36,870 nt of DNA from the NCBI GenBank assembly GCA_036654235.1, contig JAVVSK010000017.1, forward strand, positions 1 to 36,870, given 5' to 3'. This DNA comes from JAVVSK01 sp036654235 (lineage in GTDB: Bacteria > Bacillota > Clostridia > Christensenellales > CAG-138). Position numbers and translations under genes: made by a program. Below the pieces are notes generated by a model. It did not search any database and had not been told where the DNA came from. It saw only the letters and a program-made list of their open reading frames with translations. Below, piece after piece: positions 1 to 8,631 of this stretch. The number at the start of each line of letters is the position of its first letter. The stretch's first letter is position 1.

Positions 1-350
1 TAGTTTTGTTCGTTGTTTATTGTTTGGGCAGAGCATTACTTTGATCGTTTTAATCATCTTCCGTAAGTTCCTTTATCATTTTCTTGGCTTTGTTTGCCCT
101 TTTACCTTGTAATTTACAACTAAAAACAGTTACTGTTTGCACCAAATCTATCGCCCCTATACATATTATAACTCAAAATATTATAAAAATAAATATATAC
201 TTTATAATTATTCGTATGTTTATTTTAGTTGTTAGTACCCCGTTTGCATTTTTTTATAATGAAAACAAAGGAACAAATATATTCGTAGGGGAAATACGAA
301 TAGCTGTTAGTCCGTCACCAAAGAGTTCTAATCCTAAGGAATATTAATTA
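1..350. other. Intergenic region downstream of glmS, no convincing gene
   Basis: No long reading frame with a ribosome binding site is visible. The region is very AT-rich. It holds the likely glmS terminator (262-301, separate entry) and a short minus-strand frame at 50-142 that could encode 30 residues with a basic-then-acidic C-terminus. I see no good ribosome binding site for it and do not call it a gene. A plus-strand frame at 84-347 has no ribosome binding site and a composition typical of non-coding AT-rich DNA. Confidence 0.6.
262..301 (-). terminator. Putative glmS terminator
   Basis: On the minus strand, about 50 nt past the glmS stop codon, a 7-bp stem ATTCGTA/TACGAAT (281-287 with 295-301) closes a 7-nt loop and is followed by a T-rich tract with several TTT runs. 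The stem is short and AT-rich, so this is only a moderate call. Confidence 0.45.
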
Positions 351-2177
351 TTACTCGACAGTAACGGATTTCGCGAGGTTTCTTGGTTTATCAATATCAC
401 ATCCGCGGAGCGAAGCTACGTAGTAGGCGAAAAGTTGTAGTGGGAGTATGGCGATAGACGGCTGCATAAAAGCAGCGCATTTTTTTATCGCTATAACGTG
501 ATCAGCAACATTTTCGGGGAGATTCGTTCCCTCGTTTACTAGAGCTATAACGATCGCGCCACGCGACTTAACCTCTCTTATATTGCTTATCATTTTGGCG
601 ATAAGAGGTTCATGAGTCAAAAGCGCTATGACGAGAGTTCCCTTTTCTACAAGCGAAATAGTCCCGTGTTTCAACTCACCGGCGGCATAAGCCTCAGAAT
701 GAATGTATGATATTTCCTTTAGCTTCAGCGAGGCTTCGAGAGCCAGAGCGTAATCAAGATTGCGGCCTAAAAAGAATATATCGTTTTTCATAAAATATCT
801 GCTTGCCAAAAACTGCGTCTCTTCTCTTAACCGGAGCGCATCGCTTAAAAGGGCGGGAAGTACTTTAAGCGATGTTAAAGCGGGTTCGTCGGGGTCACCC
901 GTAAGTGTTCCCCGAAGCGTTCCTATATACGCCGTAAGCATATATAGAACGACGAGCTGAGCCGTATAAGCCTTAGTCGTTGCGACGGCTATTTCGGGAC
1001 CGGCGCGGGTATAAATAACGTCGTCCGCTTCGTTCGCTATTGTACTTCCGACGACGTTTATTATAGCGAGAGTCTTACTTCCGCGTTTTTTAGCTTCTCG
1101 CATAGCGAAGAGAGTGTCTATAGTTTCTCCGGACTGACTTATCGCTATAGTTATGGCGCTTTTATCTATTATTGGATCCATATATCTAAATTCAGAAGCT
1201 AAGCTTACGGTCGTAGGTATGCGGGTATATTTTTCAAGAAGCACTTTTCCGACAGCACCGACGTGATAAGCGCTACCGCAGGCGACAATATGAATATGTG
1301 AAGCATTTTTAAAGTCGCTTTCGGTTATAGCTTTAAGGGCGAAATCTATCTTTTCGGATTTTACGCATGAACCTACGGTATTTTTAACGGTTATGGGCTG
1401 TTCTTCGATTTCCTTTATCATGAAATGCGGATATCCACCTTTTTCGGCAGCGTCCGCGTCCCAATCAACATGTTCTATTGTCTTATTGACAGCCATTCCT
1501 AATTTATCCGTGACGGTTACGGTATCTTTTGTTATGACCGCTATTTCGTTTTCACCGAGTCTAAATACATTTCTCGTATATTTAAGAATAGCGGGTATAT
1601 CGGAGGCTATAAAATTTTCACCTTCGGATATGCCTATTATAAGGGGACTGTCCTTTCTAACCGCAATGAGCTGATTGGGTTCCTGAGAAAACAATATTCC
1701 AAGGGCATATGATCCCTCAAGATCGCTAACCGCGTGTCGAATAGCGGCGGAAGCGTCTCCGTTGTAATAATAATCAAGAAGCTGAGCTATGACTTCGGTA
1801 TCGGTATCTGAGGAAAAGACATATCCTTTACCAATCAAAAATTCTCTTAATTCTATATAATTTTCGATTATACCGTTATGTACAACCGCAACGCAATTGG
1901 AATGTGAAAGGTGCGGGTGTGAATTTTGATCGTTCGGTTCTCCGTGCGTCGCCCATCTTGTATGACCGAGGCCGATCGTTCCGGGTAGGTTGCGTCCGGC
2001 GTCGGTATAATCTATGAGCTTTTGGAGTCTGCCCTTGGTTTTCTTTACGGTTATAAGGTCTCCGTTTAAGATGGCTAGACCAGCCGAATCGTATCCTCTG
2101 TATTCCAGCTTTTTTAAACCGTCAAGCAGTATTGGAGCGGCTTCCTTATTGCCGACATAACCAACTATTCCACACAT
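351..2177 (-). CDS. glmS: Glutamine--fructose-6-phosphate aminotransferase (isomerizing), GlmS
   Basis: GlmS converts fructose-6-phosphate and glutamine to glucosamine-6-phosphate and glutamate, the committed step to UDP-GlcNAc for peptidoglycan; it is cytosolic. The 608-aa product has the usual family length. It starts MCGIVGYVG, with Cys2 (exposed after Met removal) as the N-terminal nucleophile of the glutaminase domain (about residues 2-220). Two SIS sugar-isomerase domains follow, with VACGSAYH near 300 and FLGRNLDYALALEAS near 470. The C-terminus KSVTVE is the conserved tail of the family. The ATG at 2177 is preceded by AGGAGGAG at 2184-2191. It is transcribed alone from a consensus-like promoter at 2233-2261. 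The leader is too short for a glmS ribozyme. Identification is secure. Confidence 0.98.
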   Translation of the reverse strand: MCGIVGYVGNKEAAPILLDGLKKLEYRGYDSAGLAILNGDLITVKKTKGRLQKLIDYTDAGRNLPGTIGLGHTRWATHGEPNDQNSHPHLSHSNCVAVVHNGIIENYIELREFLIGKGYVFSSDTDTEVIAQLLDYYYNGDASAAIRHAVSDLEGSYALGILFSQEPNQLIAVRKDSPLIIGISEGENFIASDIPAILKYTRNVFRLGENEIAVITKDTVTVTDKLGMAVNKTIEHVDWDADAAEKGGYPHFMIKEIEEQPITVKNTVGSCVKSEKIDFALKAITESDFKNASHIHIVACGSAYHVGAVGKVLLEKYTRIPTTVSLASEFRYMDPIIDKSAITIAISQSGETIDTLFAMREAKKRGSKTLAIINVVGSTIANEADDVIYTRAGPEIAVATTKAYTAQLVVLYMLTAYIGTLRGTLTGDPDEPALTSLKVLPALLSDALRLREETQFLASRYFMKNDIFFLGRNLDYALALEASLKLKEISYIHSEAYAAGELKHGTISLVEKGTLVIALLTHEPLIAKMISNIREVKSRGAIVIALVNEGTNLPENVADHVIAIKKCAAFMQPSIAILPLQLFAYYVASLRGCDIDKPRNLAKSVTVE

Positions 2178-2232
2178 AAAAATTCTCCTCCTGTAAGCAT
2201 ATTAAATATATTATTAGAATAGAAACCATAAT

Positions 2233-2261
2233 ATTATAACCTTGAATAGATGCATTGGCAA
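2233..2261 (-). promoter_or_regulatory. glmS promoter (SigA type)
   Basis: Read on the minus strand, a -35 TTGCCA (2256-2261), a 17-nt spacer and a -10 TATAAT (2233-2238) sit about 55 nt upstream of the glmS start codon. Five of six -35 bases and all -10 bases match consensus. Confidence 0.75.
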
Positions 2262-2303
2262 ATAAAAGAGACAATGTCCGACCTAATAAAACTAAGCTCT
2301 GTT

Positions 2304-2349
2304 ATTGGTTAAAAAACAACCAAGGGTGGGCGGCGTGAGCTGCCCACCC
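2304..2349 (-). terminator. typA terminator
   Basis: On the minus strand, downstream of typA, an 11-bp GC-rich stem with one mismatch (2339-2349 with 2324-2334, loop of 4) is followed by TTGGTTG and a run of six T (complement of 2311-2316). The tract can also form a second small stem TTGGTT/AACCAA. It is a good intrinsic terminator shape, just upstream of the glmS promoter. Confidence 0.8.
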
Positions 2350-2418
2350 CTAAAATCGATATGTTATGTTTATTTTCGACTGTCTTTAGAAGATTTTCGG
2401 ATTTTAAGTGGATTCGCT

Positions 2419-4236
2419 TTAACGCGAATTGCTGTTAGATATCTTTGTACGCTGATCTTTTGAGAGATAAACCTTACGCATACGAATACTCTTTGGCGTT
2501 ACTTCAACCAGTTCATCATCATTTATGAACTCAAGACATTGTTCGAGAGTAAGTATGGTAGCCGGAGTAAGTCGTAAAGCATCGTCGGAGCCAGAGGCGC
2601 GCATATTCGTTATGTGCTTTTTTTTACATACGTTTACGACGATATCCTCGTTTCTTGAGCATTCGCCAACGATTTGACCCTCATATACCGAAAGTCCTGG
2701 ACCCACGAAAAGCTTTCCACGATCCTGTGTATTAAAAAGACCATATCCGGTAGTTTCGCCGGTTTCATGGGCAACGAGAGAACCGCGTTCTCTTTCGTCA
2801 AGATCGCCTTTATAAGGCTCGTAGCTATTAAAAATATGACTCATAACTCCGTTTCCGCGTGTTGCGGTTAGAAGCTCTCCACGGTAGCCCATTAGAGTTC
2901 GCGCAGGAATTAGGAACATTAGTCGCGTACTTCCCTCCTGCTCCGATATCATATTGATAAGCTCTGCCTTGCGCCGCCCAAGCCCCTCCATAACGGGACC
3001 TACATATTCCTGAGGTACGTCGACCGTAAGCTCCTCGATAGGCTCTAATTTATCGCCTCTCTCGTTGTATTTAAATATAACGTGCGGCTTCGATACAGCA
3101 AATTCATATTCTTGTCTGCGCATTTGCTCTATGAGGATGGAAAGATGCAACTCGCCGCGACCGCTGACTTTAAAGCAGTCTGTAGTAGCTCCATCTTCGA
3201 CCCTCATACTGACGTTCGTTTCCACCTCTTTATAAAGGCGTTCTCTTATATTCCTCGAAGTTACGAACTTTCCCTCTTTTCCGGCAAAGGGGCTGTCGTT
3301 TACTAAAAACATCATGCTTACCGTCGGCTCATCTATGCGCACAAATGGAAGCGGACTTATATTATCGATATCGCATGCGGTTTCGCCTACGGATAAATCG
3401 GACACCCCCGCAACGGCTACGATATCTCCGACCGTCGCTTCTTCGGTTTCAACACGCTTTAGACCATCGTATCGGTATAGCCTCGAAACCTTAACTTTTC
3501 TTATATTAGGCGTTCCGCAAAGAACAACCTCCTGATTTCGGCGCACATTACCGTTTATTATACGCCCTATCCCTATACGCCCGAGATAATCATCATAATC
3601 TATTGTAGAAAACAACATTTGAAGGGGCGCATCCTTTTCACCGGACGGGGCGGGTACGTATTTTATAATCGTATCGAAAAGCGGACGCATATTTATTCCA
3701 TCTTTATCCGGCTCAAGACTTGCGAGACCTTCTTTAGCGGATGCGTACACTATCGGAAAGTCGAGCTGTTCCGAACTGGCTCCCAGCTCAATAAACAACT
3801 CAAGAGTTTCGTCGACGACCTCGAGGGGTCTTGCTCCCGGTCTGTCAATTTTATTTATGACCACTATAGGCGTTTTTTTCAATTCTAACGCCTTTCTAAG
3901 GACAAATCTCGTTTGAGGCATACATCCCTCAAAAGCGTCTACAAGAAGTAAAACGCCGTCGACGAGTTGTAAGATGCGCTCAACCTCGCCGCCAAAATCC
4001 GCGTGACCCGGAGTGTCGACGATATTTATGCGGTATCCCTCATAGTTAACCGCCGTGTTCTTTGATAAAATGGTTATGCCGCGTTCGCGTTCGAGGTCGT
4101 TACTGTCCATTATGCGTTCGGCTACCTGTTCGTTTGCGCGGAAAACGCCGCTCTGCCTAAGTAGCTGGTCAACCAGCGTAGTTTTACCATGGTCGACATG
4201 AGCGATTATCGCGACGTTTCGTATACTATCGTTCAT
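2419..4236 (-). CDS. typA: Translational GTPase TypA/BipA
   Basis: TypA is a ribosome-associated GTPase of the EF-G family linked to stress and low-temperature growth and large-subunit assembly. All GTPase motifs are visible: G1 AHVDHGKTTL, G2 in RGITI, G3 DTPGHADFGGE, G4 NKID and G5 SAKEG. The EF-G-like domains and TypA-specific C-terminal domain follow, and the product (605 aa) has normal length. A GTG three codons upstream (4245) lies inside the Shine-Dalgarno stretch GAAAGGTG (4243-4250), so the ATG at 4236, about 7 nt after it, is the better start. The gene stands alone between its own promoter and terminator. Confidence 0.97.
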   Translation of the reverse strand: MNDSIRNVAIIAHVDHGKTTLVDQLLRQSGVFRANEQVAERIMDSNDLERERGITILSKNTAVNYEGYRINIVDTPGHADFGGEVERILQLVDGVLLLVDAFEGCMPQTRFVLRKALELKKTPIVVINKIDRPGARPLEVVDETLELFIELGASSEQLDFPIVYASAKEGLASLEPDKDGINMRPLFDTIIKYVPAPSGEKDAPLQMLFSTIDYDDYLGRIGIGRIINGNVRRNQEVVLCGTPNIRKVKVSRLYRYDGLKRVETEEATVGDIVAVAGVSDLSVGETACDIDNISPLPFVRIDEPTVSMMFLVNDSPFAGKEGKFVTSRNIRERLYKEVETNVSMRVEDGATTDCFKVSGRGELHLSILIEQMRRQEYEFAVSKPHVIFKYNERGDKLEPIEELTVDVPQEYVGPVMEGLGRRKAELINMISEQEGSTRLMFLIPARTLMGYRGELLTATRGNGVMSHIFNSYEPYKGDLDERERGSLVAHETGETTGYGLFNTQDRGKLFVGPGLSVYEGQIVGECSRNEDIVVNVCKKKHITNMRASGSDDALRLTPATILTLEQCLEFINDDELVEVTPKSIRMRKVYLSKDQRTKISNSNSR

Positions 4237-4272
4237 TAAAATCACCTTTCTAGAATGTTAAACAACCTTATT

Positions 4273-4300
4273 AGTATAATTATTTTTTCCCAAATTGCAA
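4273..4300 (-). promoter_or_regulatory. Putative typA promoter
   Basis: On the minus strand, TTGCAA (4295-4300), a 16-nt spacer and TATACT (4273-4278) lie about 37 nt upstream of the typA start. Matches are moderate and spacing is acceptable. Confidence 0.5.
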
Positions 4301-4549
4301 ATCGCATTTTAGAAAAACAAAAAAATCAGGTTTTAAGGAGCAAAGTTCTTATAAAACTCGAAAAAACTGTTTAAAAGGCATGCTTTCAAAAAAAGCGTCG
4401 ACTAAATAGACAAGAATATACTTCTAAGAAGCCAAATTACGACCTTTATTTTAATCATCTATCGGAAAATTTAACTCTAAATATCCTAAAAATCATTATA
4501 TAATATGCTGTACTGAATTATCAAATGAAATAAGGAGAGGCGTATTAGT

Positions 4550-4622
4550 ATGGAATTAGCGTAGGAGGAGAGCTTATTTGAATATGAAGTTGCAAATAGG
4601 GGGACAATTTGATAAAATCTAA
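4550..4622 (+). promoter_or_regulatory. Two candidate leader mini-ORFs upstream of fba
   Basis: First, TAAGGAGAGG is followed after a normal spacer by ATG at 4550 and a four-residue frame, MELA, ending in TAG at 4562-4564. The next site, TAGGAGGAG at 4562-4570, overlaps that stop. It is followed by TTG at 4578 or in-frame ATG at 4584, giving (M)N-MKLQIGGQFDKI and a stop at 4620-4622. The real fba site follows 30 nt later. The arrangement resembles a leader-peptide cascade, but such short frames can arise by chance. Confidence 0.35.
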
Positions 4623-4670
4623 AAATACAGGAACGAAGTCCCGTAAAAAATATTGGAGGTTCTTTTTACA

Positions 4671-5606
4671 ATGCCTTTAGTAACCAGTACCGAGATGTTC
4701 AAACGCGCATATGCGGGTGGATATGCGATAGGCGCGTTCAACGTAAACAACATGGAGATAATCCAAGGAATAACCGAGGCAGCAAAGGAAGAAAACGCGC
4801 CTCTTATTTTACAGGTAAGCTCCGGCGCGAGAAAATATGCTAACCATACTTATCTTATAAAGCTTATCGAGGCAGCTGTTATCGAAACGGATCTTCCGAT
4901 ATGCTTGCACCTTGATCATGGCGATACTTTCGAACTTTGTAAAAGCTGTATAGACGGCGGGTTTACGTCGGTTATGATAGATGGGTCGCATTTTTCATAT
5001 GAGGAAAACGTTGCGCTTACGCGCCGCGTCGTCGAATATGCACATGATCATTGCGTAGTCGTCGAGGGAGAACTGGGGCGTCTCGCGGGGGTTGAGGATG
5101 CTATAAACGTAAAAGCCGAGGATTCGAGCTACACTGATCCCGACGAGGTATATGACTTCGTAACGCGAACGGGTGTGGATTCTCTCGCTATAGCGATAGG
5201 AACGAGTCACGGGGCATATAAGTTTAAGCCGGGAACTAAACCTCAACTTAGATTCGATATTTTATCCGAGGTTGAACGGCGTCTTCCCGGCTTTCCTATC
5301 GTTTTACACGGCGCAAGCTCCGTTATGCCCGAGTTCGTTAAGATGGTAAATGAATTCGGCGGGAATATGCCCGACGCAATAGGCGTTCCCGAGGATATGC
5401 TCAGGAAAGCCGCGGGTATGGCGGTTTGTAAGATAAATATAGATAGCGATCTTAGACTCGCTATGACGGGGACTATAAGAAAATATTTTGCGGAGAACCC
5501 TTCACATTTTGATCCGAGACAATATTTAAAGCCCGCGCGCGAAGCTATAAAAGCTATGGTTAGTCATAAGCTCGTAGACGTATTGGGCTGTAACGGTAAA
5601 GCATGA
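4671..5606 (+). CDS. fba: Class II fructose-bisphosphate aldolase
   Basis: A zinc-dependent aldolase that cleaves fructose-1,6-bisphosphate to dihydroxyacetone phosphate and glyceraldehyde-3-phosphate in glycolysis. The 311-aa product shows the family signatures in order: LHLDHG (zinc ligand His and catalytic Asp region), GEGELG-type VEGELGRLAG, IGTSHGAYK and VLHGASS (further zinc and phosphate-binding parts). The start is ATG 4671 after GGAGG at 4655-4659; an in-frame TTG at 4653 overlaps that ribosome binding site and is rejected. The stop overlaps the next gene by ATGA, so translation is probably coupled. Related class II aldolases act on tagatose-bisphosphate; the sequence alone does not fully exclude that, but the context favours a glycolytic role. 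Confidence 0.93.
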   Translation: MPLVTSTEMFKRAYAGGYAIGAFNVNNMEIIQGITEAAKEENAPLILQVSSGARKYANHTYLIKLIEAAVIETDLPICLHLDHGDTFELCKSCIDGGFTSVMIDGSHFSYEENVALTRRVVEYAHDHCVVVEGELGRLAGVEDAINVKAEDSSYTDPDEVYDFVTRTGVDSLAIAIGTSHGAYKFKPGTKPQLRFDILSEVERRLPGFPIVLHGASSVMPEFVKMVNEFGGNMPDAIGVPEDMLRKAAGMAVCKINIDSDLRLAMTGTIRKYFAENPSHFDPRQYLKPAREAIKAMVSHKLVDVLGCNGKA

Positions 5607-5842
5607 ACGAAGAAGATACGAAAACGATAATACTGACGGACGGGGAAGGCTGCGATACTGAATTTGAGGTTGTTGCAACTATTGATTATATGGGAAAAGA
5701 ATTCTGTGTTCTTCTCCCCTTCGGAATAGACGCTGATGAATTTATAATATTAAAGGTGAACGGCGAGGAATATGAGGGAATATCGGATCAAAACATACTT
5801 GATGCTGTATTTGGAGAATTTTTGAAAAAATGCGGCGAATGA
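5603..5842 (+). CDS. DUF1292 family protein (small, acidic)
   Basis: A 79-aa acidic cytoplasmic protein of the DUF1292 family (YrzB-like). Its pattern is typical: an N-terminal strand with charged turns (DGEGCDTEFEVVATIDY), a GKEFCVLLPF core and the ILKVNGEEYEGI motif. The family is widespread in Firmicutes and has no firmly established function. The ATG overlaps the aldolase stop (ATGA) and its own stop overlaps the next start in the same way, so it is the middle of a coupled three-gene unit. A second, longer DUF1292 protein lies at 21330-21701. Confidence 0.8.
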   Translation: MNEEDTKTIILTDGEGCDTEFEVVATIDYMGKEFCVLLPFGIDADEFIILKVNGEEYEGISDQNILDAVFGEFLKKCGE

Positions 5843-6693
5843 AGAAATTTATCATAGTTGTTTCGGCTTTATTTATAGCGGCGCTTATGGTGCTTCTGTA
5901 CAGCAATATTGCAATAACTACCTCAGAATATGATGTTAATACAAAAAAAATAGAAGGAAGAGCTACTCTCGTCTTTTTGAGTGATCTTCATTCACGCGAT
6001 TTTTCAAGCGATAACGCCGAACTTATAAGACTTGTAAAATCCGCAAAGCCTGATGCTATTTTATTGGGTGGAGATATGATAAATTCGAAGGATGATGAAT
6101 TTTCGGTTTTCTTTTCGCTTTGCAAAAAGCTTATTGAGATTGCTCCCGTATATGCGGTGCTCGGAAATCACGAGATGCTGCTTCCTTCTAAACTTTTAGA
6201 AGAATATAAAGAAACACTGTCCGATATGGGTGCGACTTTTTTAGACAACAGCTATATCGATATAAAAACTAAAGCAGGCGATATTCGCCTTTACGGCCTA
6301 AATATACCCCTTTATCTTTACAGCTACGAAAAGGTTATGCAAGAAAACGGGTATAACTATACTAAAGAAATGATCCAAAAGAATTTAGGAGAAATTGATA
6401 AAACAAAGTTGAATCTGCTTTTAACTCATAACCCAAAGTTTTTCGAAACATACGCGGGCGCGGGATTTGATATTACTTTATGCGGTCATATGCATGGTGG
6501 AGGGCTAAGGATTCCGTTCGTGGGCGGTGTTTTTTCGTCGGATAGGACGCTTTTTCCCAAATATGATGCGGCTGCTTTTACGATAGATGAAAAAACGATG
6601 ATAGTTGGGCGTGGACTGTCCGAAACTTTTTTTCCTATCCGATTCTTTAATCCAGCTGATGTAGTGGTTTTAAAAATAGGCAATGACGACTGA
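5839..6693 (+). CDS. Membrane-anchored metallophosphoesterase (YkuE/YaeI-like)
   Basis: A 284-aa calcineurin-like phosphoesterase with an N-terminal transmembrane anchor (about residues 3-22, IIVVSALFIAALMVLLY) that would place the catalytic domain outside. The dinuclear metal motifs appear in order: FLSDLHS (DxH), GGDMI, LGNHE, LLTHNP and CGHMHGGG. This is the architecture of YkuE/YaeI-type enzymes; the physiological substrate is unknown (phospholipid pyrophosphates have been proposed for relatives). The ATG at 5839 overlaps the stop of the DUF1292 gene as ATGA and is preferred over the in-frame ATG at 5830. Confidence 0.88.
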   Translation: MKKFIIVVSALFIAALMVLLYSNIAITTSEYDVNTKKIEGRATLVFLSDLHSRDFSSDNAELIRLVKSAKPDAILLGGDMINSKDDEFSVFFSLCKKLIEIAPVYAVLGNHEMLLPSKLLEEYKETLSDMGATFLDNSYIDIKTKAGDIRLYGLNIPLYLYSYEKVMQENGYNYTKEMIQKNLGEIDKTKLNLLLTHNPKFFETYAGAGFDITLCGHMHGGGLRIPFVGGVFSSDRTLFPKYDAAAFTIDEKTMIVGRGLSETFFPIRFFNPADVVVLKIGNDD

Positions 6694-6762
6694 GCTATAT
6701 AGATGGCATTTTTTTTGGGTCTTGTATTTAAAAATCGCATTTATGGATATATTTTTCTGTTT

Positions 6763-6780
6763 AGCGCACTTGCGCTTTTT
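6763..6780 (+). terminator. Weak hairpin with T run before TIGR03960 gene
   Basis: AGCGC (6763-6767) and GCGCT (6772-6776) form a 5-bp stem with a 4-nt loop followed by TTTT. It may end the aldolase-phosphoesterase transcript. The stem is short, and transcription could continue into the next gene 28 nt away. Confidence 0.35.
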
Positions 6781-6807
6781 AAAAGAAACCTAATTTGAAA
6801 GGATATC

Positions 6808-8631
6808 ATGATAAAATTACCCGATAAAATATTGCAATCCGTCGAAAAGCCGGCGCGGTATACGGGCGCGGAATTTAATGTATCGAAAAAAACGGATGCC
6901 GAGGTGAAATTCGCTTTATGTTTCCCGGATACATACGAAATAGGAATGTCACATCTCGGATCCAGGATACTTTATGAGGTGCTTAACGAAAGAAAAGATA
7001 TAATGGCGGAGCGCGTCTATGCGCCTTGGGTCGATATGCGCGCCGCTATGAAAGAAAACGGGATTCCTCTCTTTTCTCTTGAAAACAGGAGGGAGCTTAA
7101 CGAGTTCGATGTAATTGGTTTTTCCCTTTTATACGAAATGTGCTATACCAATATACTTTCAATGTTGGATCAGGCGGGGATACCGTTTTTAGCTAAGGAA
7201 AGAGGAGAAAATTATCCGCTTATCATAGCGGGAGGACCATGTGTTTGTAATCCTGAACCCGTAGCCGAAATATTTGATGCGATGTGCTTTGGGGACGGCG
7301 AGGAGCTGCTCCTTGAGATAGCCGATGTCGTAAAACTAAATTTGGATAGAAAAAGTACTCTTAAGGAGCTTTCAAAGCTTGAGGGTATATATGTTCCCTC
7401 TTTCTACGAACCGGTTTACGATGGAAACGGATGTTTCTTGAGTATGAAAAAGATTGAGCCGGATGCACCTAACGAGATAGTGCGGCGCATAGTTAAAAAT
7501 CTCGATACGACGACCTATCTTAAAAAGCCGATAGTCCCTTATATATCAATAGTTCATGATAGAATTGCTCTCGAAATTTTTCGCGGCTGTACGCGTGGCT
7601 GTCGCTTTTGTCAGGCTGGATTTATATATAGACCGGTTCGCGAAAGACGTGCGGAAACGATTATGGATTCGGCGCGCAAACTTATCGATTGTACGGGGTA
7701 TGAGGAAATTTCGCTGTTTTCACTCAGCACGGGGGACTATAGCGATATCCATACTCTCGTTCCGAATATTATATCCGAGTTTAAGGAGAAACGCGTAAGC
7801 GTAGCTCTACCGTCCCTACGCGTAGACTCATATTTAAAAGACGATCTCGATACTATTACGTCGGTAAGAAAGACGGGGCTTACGATAGCGCCCGAAGCGG
7901 GAACTCAGCGCCTTCGCGACGTTATAAACAAAGGTATAACCGAGGAAGATATTTTAAGGAGCGCTGAGGATGCGTTTTCTTCGGGCTATGAAAGAATAAA
8001 GCTGTATTTTATGATAGGTCTTCCGACGGAGACTGATGAGGATATAATCGGAATAGCGGATCTTGCTAAAAAAATAGTTGCCGTATATAGAGGTGTAAAG
8101 GGAAACATTTCGCGCCTAAACGTATCGCTAAGCGCCTCATGTTTCGTTCCAAAACCGCATACGCCGTTCCAATATGTAGCTCAAGTTGAACCTGCTGAGC
8201 TTATGCATAGGGCGTTGCTTTTAAAAGAGGAGTTAAGGCAGCTTCGCTGCGTCGATTTTGCTTATCATACCCCGGATATTTCGCGTCTCGAAGCCGCTTT
8301 TGCGAAGGGCGATCGTCGCCTTCTCCGTGTTTTAATAAGCGCATATAAATTTGGTGCGTCGTTCGATTCATGGAATGAACAATTCAGAAAATCCGCTTGG
8401 GATGCTGCTTTTTCTGAAAACGGAATTGATATATCTTTTTACGCGAATAGGGATTTTCCGACGGATATACCTCTCCCTTGGTCGCATATGGATAATCTTG
8501 TCGATGAAAACTATCTTAGAAAGGAATATGAGCGGTCAAGAACGGGAATTTTAACAAAGGATTGCCGAATCGCCTGCAACGGCTGCTTTAAAAAAGAACA
8601 TGCGGATAATTGCGCGCTTTGCAAAGGGTGA
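6808..8631 (+). CDS. TIGR03960 family B12-binding-like/radical SAM protein
   Basis: A 607-aa radical SAM protein of the TIGR03960 type. The N-terminal half (about 30-200) is a cobalamin-binding-like domain (PDTYEIGMSHLG, GFSLLYEM, IIAGGP). The radical SAM core follows with the [4Fe-4S] motif CTRGCRFC at C261, C265 and C268. The C-terminus is cysteine-rich (CRIACNGC and CALC), so a second metal site is possible. In many Clostridia this gene sits with TIGR03936 and an RNase E/G gene, as here; the reaction is not established. AAAGGAT precedes the ATG. It overlaps the next gene by 32 bp. Confidence 0.9.
   Translation: MIKLPDKILQSVEKPARYTGAEFNVSKKTDAEVKFALCFPDTYEIGMSHLGSRILYEVLNERKDIMAERVYAPWVDMRAAMKENGIPLFSLENRRELNEFDVIGFSLLYEMCYTNILSMLDQAGIPFLAKERGENYPLIIAGGPCVCNPEPVAEIFDAMCFGDGEELLLEIADVVKLNLDRKSTLKELSKLEGIYVPSFYEPVYDGNGCFLSMKKIEPDAPNEIVRRIVKNLDTTTYLKKPIVPYISIVHDRIALEIFRGCTRGCRFCQAGFIYRPVRERRAETIMDSARKLIDCTGYEEISLFSLSTGDYSDIHTLVPNIISEFKEKRVSVALPSLRVDSYLKDDLDTITSVRKTGLTIAPEAGTQRLRDVINKGITEEDILRSAEDAFSSGYERIKLYFMIGLPTETDEDIIGIADLAKKIVAVYRGVKGNISRLNVSLSASCFVPKPHTPFQYVAQVEPAELMHRALLLKEELRQLRCVDFAYHTPDISRLEAAFAKGDRRLLRVLISAYKFGASFDSWNEQFRKSAWDAAFSENGIDISFYANRDFPTDIPLPWSHMDNLVDENYLRKEYERSRTGILTKDCRIACNGCFKKEHADNCALCKG

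Larger units (their letters stand above)
4237..4670. other. Divergent intergenic region between typA and fba
   Basis: About 430 nt with no full gene. It contains the typA promoter, then an AT-rich stretch in which I see nothing, then a candidate -10 TATAAT at 4499-4504 reading toward fba without a convincing -35. The last 120 nt hold three Shine-Dalgarno-like sites in a row and two tiny reading frames ahead of fba (separate entry). Confidence 0.5.

Noticed and set aside
50..142. Minus-strand 30-codon frame with a basic then acidic C-terminus, possibly a gene remnant
   Set aside because: GTG start without a clear ribosome binding site, a stop codon a short way upstream and no recognisable homology; too weak for a gene call.
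84..347. Plus-strand open frame of 87 codons before glmS
   Set aside because: No ribosome binding site, composition of AT-rich non-coding DNA, and it covers the likely glmS terminator.
2178..2240. glmS ribozyme
   Set aside because: The leader is too short and lacks the conserved core.
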